Of a stretch of DNA of 64,000 nucleotides, positions 44,508 through 53,144 are shown in pieces. The DNA comes from a candidate division LCP-89 bacterium B3_LCP. Its GTDB lineage: Bacteria; Electryoneota; B3-LCP. The stretch covers positions 567,365-631,364 of the forward strand of contig NJBN01000001.1 of assembly GCA_005223185.1 (NCBI GenBank), in the 5' to 3' direction. Position numbers and translations under genes: made by a program. Each line of letters opens with the position of its first letter. Positions within the stretch are counted from its first letter, which is position 1. The notes below the pieces were generated by a model. The model was not told the DNA's origin. It worked only from the letters and a program-made list of their open reading frames with translations, and did not search any database.

Positions 44508-45684
44508 AGAACTAAACATCCCGCTGGGACCGGTTCTGGAAAAGTGGGAAACCTTAGTGGAATCTTCCGGTGCAAGCGGCGAACGGATGGTTCTGCAGAT
44601 GGGTCCCCAGCATCCTGCTACTCACGGAGTGCTTCGCCTGGAATTGGAAACGGATGGTGAGATCGTCACCAAGATCGTCCCCTATATCGGCTACCTGCAC
44701 CGTTGCTTCGAGAAGGTCGCTGAAAATATAACCTGGAATCAGGTGGTTCCCTACACCGACCGCATGGATTATTTAGCCAGTATGAACATGAGTTTGGGCT
44801 ATGCTCTGACGGTTGAAAAGCTGATGGGGATAGAGGTCAACGAGCGGGTTCAGGCATTGCGGGTGATCACCTGTGAGATTAATCGAATCGCCAGCCACTG
44901 CGTCTTTTTAGCGACGTACGGTTTGGACATTGGCGCATGGACTCCACTGCTGTACCTCTTCCAGGAACGCGAACACATCATCGATCTATTAGAAGAACTG
45001 AGCGGCAGCCGCTTGCTGTTCAATTACATCCGCCCGGGTGGCTTGGCACATGATGTTCCCGATGGCTGGTTGAAGAAGGTGCGTGAGTTCTGCGATTTCA
45101 TGGATCCTAAAATACCCGAATTGAATGAGCTTCTATCCTACAATAAAATATTCATCGAACGTACTGCTAATGTGGGCGTCATGACGCCGGAAGTGGCGCT
45201 TACATACGGTATAACTGGACCCAACCTGCGCGCTTGCGGCGTTGATTACGATCTGCGCCGAGATATACCCTACAGCGGCTATGAAAAATACGACTTTGAG
45301 CCTCAGTTAGGTAAGGGAGAACAGGGTCAGGCCGGAGATAGCTGGGATCGTTACATCGTCCGCGTTCGGGAAATGCAGGAATCGTTGAAGATCATCCGTC
45401 AGGCTATTGACAGTCTGCCTGATGGCGATATAAGTGAGAAGATCCCCAAGAATTTCAATAAGATGCCTGTTGGCGATGCCTACATGACTACGGAAGCTCC
45501 CCGAGGTGAAGTAGGTTTCTATATTGTATCGGATGGCACTAAAACGCCCTATCGTGTGAAAGCTCGTTCTGGTGCGTATTGTTCGGTATCCGTTATTCCC
45601 GCTATCGGCACCGGATTACTGATAGCTGACGTAGTAGCCATTGTCGCCAGTGTCGATATCGTCCTGGGTGAGGTTGACCGATGA
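44494..45684 (+). CDS. nuoD: NADH-quinone oxidoreductase subunit D
   Basis: The 396-residue, 49-kDa-type subunit has [20 protein letters not shown] near the N-terminus (the quinone-site HXXXH region), [12 protein letters not shown], and a C-terminal end [11 protein letters not shown]. With nuoB it forms the quinone-reducing site. The ATG overlaps nuoC, and the stop overlaps nuoH (ATGA). Confidence 0.97.
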   Translation: MKETKELNIPLGPVLEKWETLVESSGASGERMVLQMGPQHPATHGVLRLELETDGEIVTKIVPYIGYLHRCFEKVAENITWNQVVPYTDRMDYLASMNMSLGYALTVEKLMGIEVNERVQALRVITCEINRIASHCVFLATYGLDIGAWTPLLYLFQEREHIIDLLEELSGSRLLFNYIRPGGLAHDVPDGWLKKVREFCDFMDPKIPELNELLSYNKIFIERTANVGVMTPEVALTYGITGPNLRACGVDYDLRRDIPYSGYEKYDFEPQLGKGEQGQAGDSWDRYIVRVREMQESLKIIRQAIDSLPDGDISEKIPKNFNKMPVGDAYMTTEAPRGEVGFYIVSDGTKTPYRVKARSGAYCSVSVIPAIGTGLLIADVVAIVASVDIVLGEVDR

Positions 45685-46691
45685 ACGTACTTGAACCCTA
45701 CATGGATCTAATCTTGTCAGTCGTCTATTTAGTCGGCGTGTTAATGTTTCTAACCATATTTGCTCTGTTGGCGGTATGGCTTGAACGCAAAGTGTCCGCG
45801 CACCTGCAGGATAGGCTTGGTCCCATGATGACCGGCGGCTGGCACGGCTGGTCACAGACAATCGCCGATGCGCTTAAACTGATCCTCAAAGAAGATATCA
45901 TCCCCGCGGTCGCTGACCGCAAGCTGTTTCGATTGGCGCCTTATTTAGTTTTCATCGGTAGTTTAGCGGGTTTTGCCGTATTGCCGTTTGCTCATAATCT
46001 AATCGGCAGCGATATAAACATCGGTGTGTATTACGTCATCGCCATCACCTCTTTAGTGGTGATCGGAATCCTGATGGCGGGCTGGGCTTCGAACAACAAA
46101 TGGGCGTTGTACGGCGCCATGCGTGCGGCGGCGCAGATGGTTTCTTATGAAATACCGGTGGCGCTTTCGCTTTTGATCCCGGTGCTCATGGCAGGGACGA
46201 TGTCCATGCAGACTATAGTGCAGAATCAGGCGGGCGGATTCTGGAACTGGTACGTATTTCAGTCAATTCCGTTCAGCTTAGTGGCTTTCGTGATTTACTT
46301 CTGGGCGTCTTTAGCGGAAGTCAACCGCACGCCCTTCGACATACCGGAAGCTGAATCGGAATTAGTCGCCGGTTTCCACGTGGAATATTCAGGGATGCGG
46401 TTCGCGGTGTTTTTCCTGGCGGAATATGGAAATATGTTCGTGGTTTCCGCCATAGCCGCTACGGTTTTTCTGGGTGGTTGGCACGCACCGTTCACGTTCC
46501 TGGATTTCATTCCGGGACCGATCTGGTTCATCGGCAAATCTATGGGACTGGTGTTGGTGCAATTATGGCTGCGCTGGACGCTGCCCCGCCTGCGCGTCGA
46601 TCAATTGATGCACGTCTGCTGGAAGATATTCCTGCCTTTCTCCTTCGCCAACCTGCTGTTGGTGGGGTTGTGGGTGGTGTTGAAGGGGTAG
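45681..46691 (+). CDS. nuoH: NADH-quinone oxidoreductase subunit H
   Basis: The 336-residue membrane subunit next to the quinone chamber has about eight helices. Conserved segments are [40 protein letters not shown], and [20 protein letters not shown] with its acidic residues. It overlaps nuoD by four bases. A 213-base gap with hairpins follows before nuoI. Confidence 0.97.
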   Translation: MNVLEPYMDLILSVVYLVGVLMFLTIFALLAVWLERKVSAHLQDRLGPMMTGGWHGWSQTIADALKLILKEDIIPAVADRKLFRLAPYLVFIGSLAGFAVLPFAHNLIGSDINIGVYYVIAITSLVVIGILMAGWASNNKWALYGAMRAAAQMVSYEIPVALSLLIPVLMAGTMSMQTIVQNQAGGFWNWYVFQSIPFSLVAFVIYFWASLAEVNRTPFDIPEAESELVAGFHVEYSGMRFAVFFLAEYGNMFVVSAIAATVFLGGWHAPFTFLDFIPGPIWFIGKSMGLVLVQLWLRWTLPRLRVDQLMHVCWKIFLPFSFANLLLVGLWVVLKG

Positions 46692-46904
46692 TGTGATTCT
46701 GCTCTCAGACGCACCCGACTAAAGTTCGGGTGCTCAATAATAGATTCAAGTCGTTGAAACGACTGAGAATTCGTTAGGTACTGATTGCCAGTACGATAAT
46801 CTTCACTTTGAAAATCACAAAACGTCTGATAAAAAAGAAATACGCAGGCATAGAACCCGAACATTCTGAATCCTGACTACTGACTCCTGAATCCTAAAGA
46901 AAAA
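46692..46904. repeat. Hairpin-rich gap between nuoH and nuoI
   Basis: Two hairpins are clear: GCACCCGA (46711-46718) with TTCGGGTGC (46725-46733), and AGTCGTT-GA-AACGACT (46749-46764). The last 40 bases hold a microrepeat of TGACTCCTGAATCC type just before the nuoI start. There is no terminator T run. Confidence 0.55.
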
Positions 46905-47651
46905 ATGAACCCACTATACCGATACTTCAGGGATATCTACTTAGGGGTGGTAACCACCTGCATTGGCATGAAGGTAACTCTCACGCATATTTTCATGCCG
47001 ACCATAACCGTGCAGTACCCCAAGGAGAAATTGACCTATCCTCCGCGCGCTCGCACCATGTTGGTTACCGACATGGAAACCTGCAACGGCTGTTTGCAGT
47101 GTTCGCGAGCCTGTCCGGTGGAAATTATCCACATCGAAACAGTCAAGGCTCTACCGGAAGACAATTTAGGTAATGCGCCTGATGGCAAACCACGCCGTCT
47201 GCACGTCCTGCTTTTTGACGTTGAAATGGATAAATGTGTGCATTGTGGTTTATGTACGGAAGTCTGTCCCACAGAATCTATCCACTGGGAAAATCAGCAC
47301 GAAGAGGTTTCCTTTACCAGGGATGGCATGATGCGTCATTGGGCTGAATATTCGGTCGAGGACAGGGAGCGTCTGAAGAAAAGGGCTGAAGAGATCAAGG
47401 CTGAAAAAGCCAAAGCTGCCGCTGCGGCTCAGGCGGCGAAAGAAGCCAAAGCCAAGAAAGAAGGGGATGCCCCCCCCAAGAAAGCCGATAAAGAAGGTGA
47501 GCCGCAAATAAAATCTACACCAACAGAAAAACCTGCCGCAAAAGCTGATACCGCAGATGAGAAGGGTTTCGAACCAGGCACACCGGAAGCAAAGCCAGAT
47601 AAGGCGCCACCTGCCGACGATTCACCGAAAAATGACGAGGAAAGCAAATGA
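46905..47651 (+). CDS. nuoI: NADH-quinone oxidoreductase subunit I with long charged C-terminal extension
   Basis: The first 150 residues are a normal NuoI with two [4Fe-4S] motifs, CNGCLQCSRACP and CVHCGLCTEVCP, each followed by its partner Cys/Pro pattern. Residues 150-248 are an extra tail rich in Ala, Lys, Glu and Pro (KAEKAKAAAAAQAAKEAKAK and similar), starting as a likely coiled coil and ending disordered. NuoI is usually about 160-190 residues. The stop overlaps nuoJ (ATGA). The ribosome binding site is weak. Confidence 0.93.
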   Translation: MNPLYRYFRDIYLGVVTTCIGMKVTLTHIFMPTITVQYPKEKLTYPPRARTMLVTDMETCNGCLQCSRACPVEIIHIETVKALPEDNLGNAPDGKPRRLHVLLFDVEMDKCVHCGLCTEVCPTESIHWENQHEEVSFTRDGMMRHWAEYSVEDRERLKKRAEEIKAEKAKAAAAAQAAKEAKAKKEGDAPPKKADKEGEPQIKSTPTEKPAAKADTADEKGFEPGTPEAKPDKAPPADDSPKNDEESK

Positions 47652-48160
47652 TAGATATATTAATTCAAGCCATCTTCTGGCTCTTCGTTGTCCTGACTGT
47701 GGGATCAGCTATAGTGGTCGTTTTCAGCAAACGGATCATATATTCCGCTTTTGCGCTGCTTTTTACCTTAATCGGGGTTGCCGGATTGTACGTATTTTTA
47801 GCTGCCGATTTCTTAGCTGCCAGCCAGATGCTCATATATGTCGGCGGCATATTGACCCTGATTATTTTCGGTGTGTTTCTCACCGCTAAAATATACGGCA
47901 TGACCATTCCGGATCAAGCGCATCAGCGTTATTTAGCTCTGCTGCCAGTTGCCGGTTTCGCAGCGGTGCTCATCCACGTTTTATTTTCAGCAGATTGGAA
48001 TTTGCTGCAATCTACAGCAGAACCGACTACGGAAAATCTGGGTAAGCTCCTGCTCACAACGTACCTGGTGCCGTTTGAAGTAGCCAGCGTACTACTGTTA
48101 GCAGCGCTAATCGGAGCGATGCGAATTTCCCGTCCGAGGGAGGAAGATGATGATAGATAA
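47648..48160 (+). CDS. nuoJ: NADH-quinone oxidoreductase subunit J
   Basis: The 170-residue membrane subunit has five hydrophobic helices; the characteristic third-helix region reads SQMLIYVGGILTLIIFGVFL. It overlaps nuoI by four bases and nuoK by 14 bases, so nuoI-J-K form one coupled unit. Confidence 0.95.
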   Translation: MIDILIQAIFWLFVVLTVGSAIVVVFSKRIIYSAFALLFTLIGVAGLYVFLAADFLAASQMLIYVGGILTLIIFGVFLTAKIYGMTIPDQAHQRYLALLPVAGFAAVLIHVLFSADWNLLQSTAEPTTENLGKLLLTTYLVPFEVASVLLLAALIGAMRISRPREEDDDR

Positions 48161-48458
48161 TTTTCAAGTATATCTAGCTGTGGGTGTGATCCTGTTCTGC
48201 TTAGGTCTGCTTTGTGTGATGACCCGCAAGAGTGCCATCTCAGTTTTAATGGGAGTAGAACTGATCCTGAATTCTGCTGCTCTGAATTTCGTGGTGTTCA
48301 GTAAATATACCGCAGGTAATCTACTGGGGCAGGGAGCAGCGATATTCATCATAATACTTGCTGCCGCGGAAGCAGCAGTTGCTCTGGCAATTTTCCTGAA
48401 TCTATATCGAACTATTTCTACGGCCGAGGTTAACCGGGCAGATCAACTGCGAGGATGA
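48147..48458 (+). CDS. nuoK: NADH-quinone oxidoreductase subunit K
   Basis: The 103-residue subunit has three helices and two conserved membrane Glu: one in LMGVELILNSAALN and one in AAAEAAVALAIFLNLYR. Both are part of the proton path. The gene overlaps nuoJ. The next gene in the operon is not nuoL but a Cys-rich exported protein. Confidence 0.96.
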   Translation: MMIDNFQVYLAVGVILFCLGLLCVMTRKSAISVLMGVELILNSAALNFVVFSKYTAGNLLGQGAAIFIIILAAAEAAVALAIFLNLYRTISTAEVNRADQLRG

Positions 48459-48540
48459 TCGCATTGACTGCTTGAAAGTGCGTTGATATAGGAAACAACT
48501 AAGAATACTGCATAATCGTCAAACGGCAAGGAGGAATCAA

Positions 48541-49044
48541 ATGGAGAATTCTAAAGACACTCTGGACCGAAGACGCTTTCTGAAAACGACTGGCGCTGTT
48601 TGCATTGCCTCATGTTTGCCGTTAGCCTTAGGATGCAGCGGTAAAAAAGAAACAGGAGAAACTGCCAAGTCTTCATTAGACAAGGAACCTGAAACTGAGG
48701 TGAAAATGATCGCTATGTGCGGGCTGGTTTGCACCGAATGTGAAGCATACATTGCTACTAAAAACAACGACCAAGCTGCCAAGGAAGAAGTCGCCAAGAA
48801 GTGGTCGGAAATGTATGGTGCTGAGGTAACCGTCAAGGAAGTTACCTGCGATGGATGCCAATCTACAACGGGACGACTGTCCAGTTATGCTTCCAGCATG
48901 TGTGAGGTCCGTACCTGCGCTTTAGAGAAACAGGTTACTAACTGTGCGCACTGTCAGGAATATGCCTGTGAAAAGCTGACTGAATTCTACAAGATAGCAC
49001 CGGAGGCGAAAAAAGTTCTGGATGAAATCCATGCGAAAACATAA
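48541..49044 (+). CDS. Tat-exported Cys-rich DUF3795 protein inside the nuo operon
   Basis: The 167-residue protein begins with a twin-arginine signal (LDRRRFLKTTGAVCIASCLP) that ends near LALGCSG, where the Cys could be a lipid-attachment residue although the lipobox is imperfect. The mature part is a DUF3795 domain with paired Cys: MCGLVCTECEAYI, CDGCQ, CEVRTC and CAHCQEYACEKL. It could bind a metal or cluster; no function is established. AGGAGG precedes the ATG. It lies between nuoK and nuoL on the same strand. Tat export implies that a folded, cofactor-bearing protein sits on the periplasmic side. Confidence 0.8.
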   Translation: MENSKDTLDRRRFLKTTGAVCIASCLPLALGCSGKKETGETAKSSLDKEPETEVKMIAMCGLVCTECEAYIATKNNDQAAKEEVAKKWSEMYGAEVTVKEVTCDGCQSTTGRLSSYASSMCEVRTCALEKQVTNCAHCQEYACEKLTEFYKIAPEAKKVLDEIHAKT

Positions 49045-49068
49045 TAATTCCCGCGTAAAATGATGGTA

Positions 49069-49092
49069 GCGCGGGGGTTTGCCCCCCCGCCT
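49069..49092. repeat. GC-rich hairpin repeat in the gap before nuoL
   Basis: GCGCGGGGGTTTGCCCCCCCGC resembles the hairpins at 24893-24918 (inside the giant beta-helix gene) and 28699-28716 (a terminator). Here no T run follows. Confidence 0.5.
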
Positions 49093-49180
49093 AATAAGGA
49101 CATGCTTCGTCTCGCCTGCGGCGATCCGGAAGCATGCCACCCATTGAATGCAAGCCTGATGTAATAAGAAAATAAATATA

Positions 49181-51385
49181 ATGATAACCGAAGCGATAAT
49201 TATCCTGCTGGCTCCGATCATAGCCTTTACAATAGTGATCTTCATAGGTAAAAGGCTGCCCCGCGGCGGGGATTGGGTGAGCCTTGCCGCCATATTCTTA
49301 GGACTCATCTTAGCATTACATCTTCTGTCACGCATGCTGGGAGAGTGGGACCCTGATTTCGCCATAAGCTGGCAGTTCCACTGGTTCATGTTCGGCGATT
49401 ACGACCTGACCATCGGGATCAATTTGGACAACATGGCGATCATGATGCTGGTCGTGGTGACCATCGTCAGTTCGCTGGTGCACCTCTTCAGCGTGGGTTA
49501 CATGCATGGCGATGTACGCTATTCGCGCTTCTTCGCTTATCTCTCCTTCTTCAGCTTCAGCATGCTTGGTTTGGTGCTGGCGGATAACATCTTCATCATC
49601 TTCTGTTTCTGGGAATTAGTCGGTCTGTCCAGTTATCTTTTAATCGGGCACTGGTACGAAAAGAAAAGCGCCTCGGATGCCGCGGTCAAAGCCTTCGTGG
49701 TCAACCGCATCGGCGATGCGGGCATGATCGTAGGGATCATGCTAGTATTCACCCACTTAGGCACACTGAACTTAAATGACATCATCGCTGCTGTGGGGCG
49801 CGGAGAAATGACTGGCACGTTACTCACTGTTACGGGAATCTGTCTCTTCTGTGGCGCTATCGGCAAATCAGCGCAATTCCCATTGCACGTCTGGCTGCCC
49901 GATGCCATGGAAGGTCCCACTCCGGTTTCCGCCTTGATTCACGCCGCCACGATGGTCGCCGCTGGTGTTTATCTGACCGCACGGATTTTCCCCATACTTT
50001 CACTTGATGCTGGTCTGGTGATAGCCTACGTGGGTGGATTCACCGCGTTGTTCGCCGCCACCATAGCGGTCGCTCAGAACGACATCAAGCGGGTTTTAGC
50101 TTATTCCACTTTAAGTCAATTGGGTTATATGGTCATGGCTTTAGGTGCCGGAGCGTACACTGCAGGTTTCTTCCACCTGTGTACGCACGCCATGTTTAAA
50201 GCCGCTCTCTTCCTGGGATCAGGCAGCGTCATTCACGCCATGCACGGCGCTCTGCATCATATCCATTCCGACGCCGATCCGCAGGACATGCGCAATATGG
50301 GTGGGTTGAAGAAATATATGCCCAAAACCTACTGGTCTTTTCTGCTGGCGACGCTGGCTCTTTGCGGTGTGCCTCTGACTGCTGGATTCCTCTCCAAGGA
50401 TGCCATTTTAGGCGGGACTTTAGCTTATGCTCAGCTTAACCCGGGCAATTGGCTACTACCCGTCTTCGGTTTCGGAGCGGCTATCCTGACCGCATTTTAC
50501 ATGTTCCGCTTAATATATTTGACTTTTTTCGGTAAATTCCGACCCGGAGAAGAAGCGGAAAAACATCTGCATGAAGCCCCAGCAAACATGACTATACCGG
50601 TCGCCGTCATGGCGGGCTTGAGTATCTTTATCTTCTGGTCGCTACCGACCGTGAATCCGACGTCAGCGGAAAAGGGCTGGTTTGCGCATCTGTTCCCGAC
50701 GCCGGGAAAGGTGTATGAACATATTATACCCAACCGTCAGATGCGGGTTGATACAACACGGGATGATTATCTTACATTAATGGTAGAACCTGAAACTTCA
50801 GGATCAACCGAACATCATGATGAAGCTGAAAAGCATGAAACTCACGGACATGCTGTACCCGACCACGATGCTGAAGGTCATGCGGTTGCAGGAGCAGATC
50901 ACCATGATGATCATGTAGCTCACGTTCACCATCAGGCGCATACCACTGCTATGATTATATCCATCATCATGGCTGGGTTGGGTATTCTGCTGGCGTATCG
51001 CACCTACTATCAGTGGAAGATTTCCGCCGCCGCCTGGCAGAAACGGCTGGGGATCATCTACCAGGGCATGTTCAACAAATGGTGGGTGGATGAGATCTAC
51101 GACGTAGTTTTCGTTAAGGGATTGCACCTGTGCACTAAGATACTGGCTGCTTTTGATCTCTACGTCATAGATGGGATCGTCAATGCAACTGCGGCGTTGT
51201 GGCGTGCGCTTGCTTTCATACACGGCATATTTGACCATTACGTCATAGACGGTTTAGCGAACGGTATAGCCTGGTTCGTGGGGCTTTGGGGACGTTTCGC
51301 TCGCATGTTCCAGACCGGTTCAGTGCAGAGATATATGCTGATCACCGCTGTGGTGGTGGCGCTGTTTTTGTTGCTGAGGTTGTAA
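49181..51385 (+). CDS. nuoL: NADH-quinone oxidoreductase subunit L with a His-rich loop
   Basis: The 734-residue antiporter-like subunit shows the Mrp/NuoL core: FCFWELVGLSSYLLIGHWYE, LHVWLPDAMEGPTPVSALIH and TLSQLGYMVMALGAGAYTAG. The C-terminal lateral helix and last membrane helix are present. Between the core and the final part, residues about 540-592 form an inserted loop with about 14 His and many Asp/Glu (AEKHETHGHAVPDHDAEGHA, then further HH pairs), which is not part of standard NuoL. It pumps protons in the distal membrane arm. There is no clear ribosome binding site. Confidence 0.95.
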   Translation: MITEAIIILLAPIIAFTIVIFIGKRLPRGGDWVSLAAIFLGLILALHLLSRMLGEWDPDFAISWQFHWFMFGDYDLTIGINLDNMAIMMLVVVTIVSSLVHLFSVGYMHGDVRYSRFFAYLSFFSFSMLGLVLADNIFIIFCFWELVGLSSYLLIGHWYEKKSASDAAVKAFVVNRIGDAGMIVGIMLVFTHLGTLNLNDIIAAVGRGEMTGTLLTVTGICLFCGAIGKSAQFPLHVWLPDAMEGPTPVSALIHAATMVAAGVYLTARIFPILSLDAGLVIAYVGGFTALFAATIAVAQNDIKRVLAYSTLSQLGYMVMALGAGAYTAGFFHLCTHAMFKAALFLGSGSVIHAMHGALHHIHSDADPQDMRNMGGLKKYMPKTYWSFLLATLALCGVPLTAGFLSKDAILGGTLAYAQLNPGNWLLPVFGFGAAILTAFYMFRLIYLTFFGKFRPGEEAEKHLHEAPANMTIPVAVMAGLSIFIFWSLPTVNPTSAEKGWFAHLFPTPGKVYEHIIPNRQMRVDTTRDDYLTLMVEPETSGSTEHHDEAEKHETHGHAVPDHDAEGHAVAGADHHDDHVAHVHHQAHTTAMIISIIMAGLGILLAYRTYYQWKISAAAWQKRLGIIYQGMFNKWWVDEIYDVVFVKGLHLCTKILAAFDLYVIDGIVNATAALWRALAFIHGIFDHYVIDGLANGIAWFVGLWGRFARMFQTGSVQRYMLITAVVVALFLLLRL

Positions 51386-51677
51386 GATTCAGTGGGGGGG
51401 AGGATAGACATTCCTGTCTGTCGAAGAGGATGTCTGAATCGCAGATTTTCACAGATTATCGGATTTCGCTGATAAAATTATCTGAACCGCAGATTCCCAC
51501 GGATAACACTGATGACGCGGATAGTATCCGTGCAGTCCGTGACATCCGCGAGTATCCGTGGTTCCGACAAAACAGCGTCAGGTTAGCGCTGCGCTGAGGA
51601 CCCCGAAGGCAAGCCTGAAGCAACGGGAAGAACCGGGACATCAAGCTGTCCCGGGCACCCGCTATATAGGAGGTTTC
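51386..51677. repeat. Repeat-filled gap after nuoL
   Basis: This gap holds GGGGGAGGATAGACATTCCTGTCTGTC (51393-51422, a hairpin, given here to 27 bases only as positions: core AGGATAGACATTCCTGTCTG), a run of degenerate TCTGAATCGCAGATT-type units (51433-51570), and a GCGTCAGGT...CCTGAAGCAAC element (51575-51624). Each has sister copies at 54711-56544. AGGAGG at 51668-51673 serves the next gene. Confidence 0.6.
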
Positions 51678-52307
51678 TTGGGGATAAAATATTGTCCAAA
51701 ATGTCATGATGGTGTTATTAACACAGATAATGGTATATGTATTCAGTGTGGCTTTGAACCTAGGAAAACTTCCCACATCCAAGAATATGTTGATAAAATA
51801 ATTGCATTCTCATTCGATTGCGCAAATGTTATTTGTCGGATGGAAGATAATGATATATCATCTGAGGGGAAAAAGACTCGAGATGAAAAGTGGTTTAAGG
51901 TATTACTTGAAATTATTTATTTTTATATTCATCTTACAGATAGATTTGCTTTTGGTCTGTGGGATGAAGAGACCAGAGATTCAGTAATGACGGATATTGT
52001 AGAAGGTACTATTCCCATAGTAGCTGAACAGATTTGTCAAGAATGGCCAGAAGAGATGGTTGATAAAATCAAACAGGAGTGTATGGACAACTTTGTTAAT
52101 GCGATGAAAGAATATGGGAGTTATCAAAAATTGTCAGCAAAAAAGGATGAGGATCTTAAGGATACACTTTTTTGGGAATTCGGTAAGAACGTGGCTAACT
52201 TGACTGAAGAGTGGCCAAATCCAGCTAGCATCATTCGGATCGAAGGTATAGTAACAATCTCCCTTAAAGAATTGGATATAAACTCTTTTATAGAGAAAGC
52301 AAGATAG
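51678..52307 (+). CDS. Zinc-ribbon protein of unknown function between nuoL and nuoM
   Basis: The protein is 209 residues from a TTG at 51678, with AGGAGG four bases upstream. A longer open frame reaches 51558 but its extra part is the repeat region, so it is rejected. The N-terminus is a CXXC...CXXC zinc ribbon (YCPKCHDGVINTDNGICIQC). The rest is mostly helical and acidic (QICQEWPEEMVDKIKQECMD). I do not recognise the family. It is AT-rich compared with the nuo genes and followed by another AT-rich orphan, so the pair looks inserted into the operon. Confidence 0.65.
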   Translation: MGIKYCPKCHDGVINTDNGICIQCGFEPRKTSHIQEYVDKIIAFSFDCANVICRMEDNDISSEGKKTRDEKWFKVLLEIIYFYIHLTDRFAFGLWDEETRDSVMTDIVEGTIPIVAEQICQEWPEEMVDKIKQECMDNFVNAMKEYGSYQKLSAKKDEDLKDTLFWEFGKNVANLTEEWPNPASIIRIEGIVTISLKELDINSFIEKAR

Positions 52308-52406
52308 TCATCGCAGAAAAAGCTGCCAGGTACGAAGACCCGGGTGCAATGTAGGATTCCCACAGCAGAGCTATAGGGCACCCGGCAACGGGAATTGGTG
52401 AGTGAT

Positions 52407-53057
52407 ATGACCAAACCATTAATTAGAGAGCGGATTGTCATTTCTTGGTTCCTCAGCGGTCTGGAAGACTTTTTCTACGCCTTTAAAATTCATTCCCCTT
52501 GGCGCTATGAGCCTTTCCTTTGCTCCATCGGCTTTGAAAAAATTAGCAAAGCATATATTCTTGCACTGAACGCTGCTAAATATGAAAACCTAAAATGGCA
52601 TGATGCAAAGGAAATGGTTAACTGCTTAGCAAAAAAAAGGGGACACCATTTAAAAAAAATGGTTAAAGAGATAAAAAATCACGTTAATGATCCAGACCCC
52701 GAAAGCATATTGAACAATTCCAGTGCTAAGCTTAAGGATAATCACAAAACAACATTAGAAGCTATGGAGGCTGCTTATCTTGAATGCAGATATCCTGTTC
52801 CCAGTTATTTTCATGAGAAGTTCCCTGTAGCGTCCATTTTGGTTAATGGTCATCCTGTTGTATATGATGATCCGATAGGCTCAACCAACTTTGTTAATTT
52901 CTGTGCTTCTTTCGCTGGTAAAATTTCAAAATATTTGAAGAAGAATTTTGATATTTCGATCTCCAGAAAAAGGTTTGATAGCGTTGTCAATGGCAATGCC
53001 AGCGATGGGTTTTGTAATCGGTATCTGCAATATTTTACTTTGAACGATAGCACTTAG
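52407..53057 (+). CDS. Orphan protein between nuoL and nuoM, possibly HEPN-like
   Basis: The protein is 216 residues from the ATG at 52407 (GTG 52398 is an alternative; GGTGA lies just upstream). The helix IGFEKISKAYILALNAAKYE resembles the EK..KA..L helix of HEPN domains, and KKRGHHLKKMVKEI resembles the later GHDLxxL helix. This is suggestive only, because the usual Rx4-6H motif is not clearly present. No signal or membrane segment is seen. It follows the zinc-ribbon gene by 99 bases and is AT-rich. Products unrelated to respiration are likely; a two-gene defence or toxin-antitoxin unit is one speculative reading. Confidence 0.55.
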   Translation: MTKPLIRERIVISWFLSGLEDFFYAFKIHSPWRYEPFLCSIGFEKISKAYILALNAAKYENLKWHDAKEMVNCLAKKRGHHLKKMVKEIKNHVNDPDPESILNNSSAKLKDNHKTTLEAMEAAYLECRYPVPSYFHEKFPVASILVNGHPVVYDDPIGSTNFVNFCASFAGKISKYLKKNFDISISRKRFDSVVNGNASDGFCNRYLQYFTLNDST

Positions 53058-53144
53058 AGTTAATTGGCCAATGGGTGTCGTCCCCGACCCCGACATGTAA
53101 ACAGACAAAACACTAACCCAAATATACAGGAGAACCCCACACCC

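Noticed and set aside
51558-51677. 40 extra N-terminal residues on the zinc-ribbon protein
   Set aside because: This stretch is a dispersed repeat with copies elsewhere, and a good ribosome binding site precedes TTG 51678.
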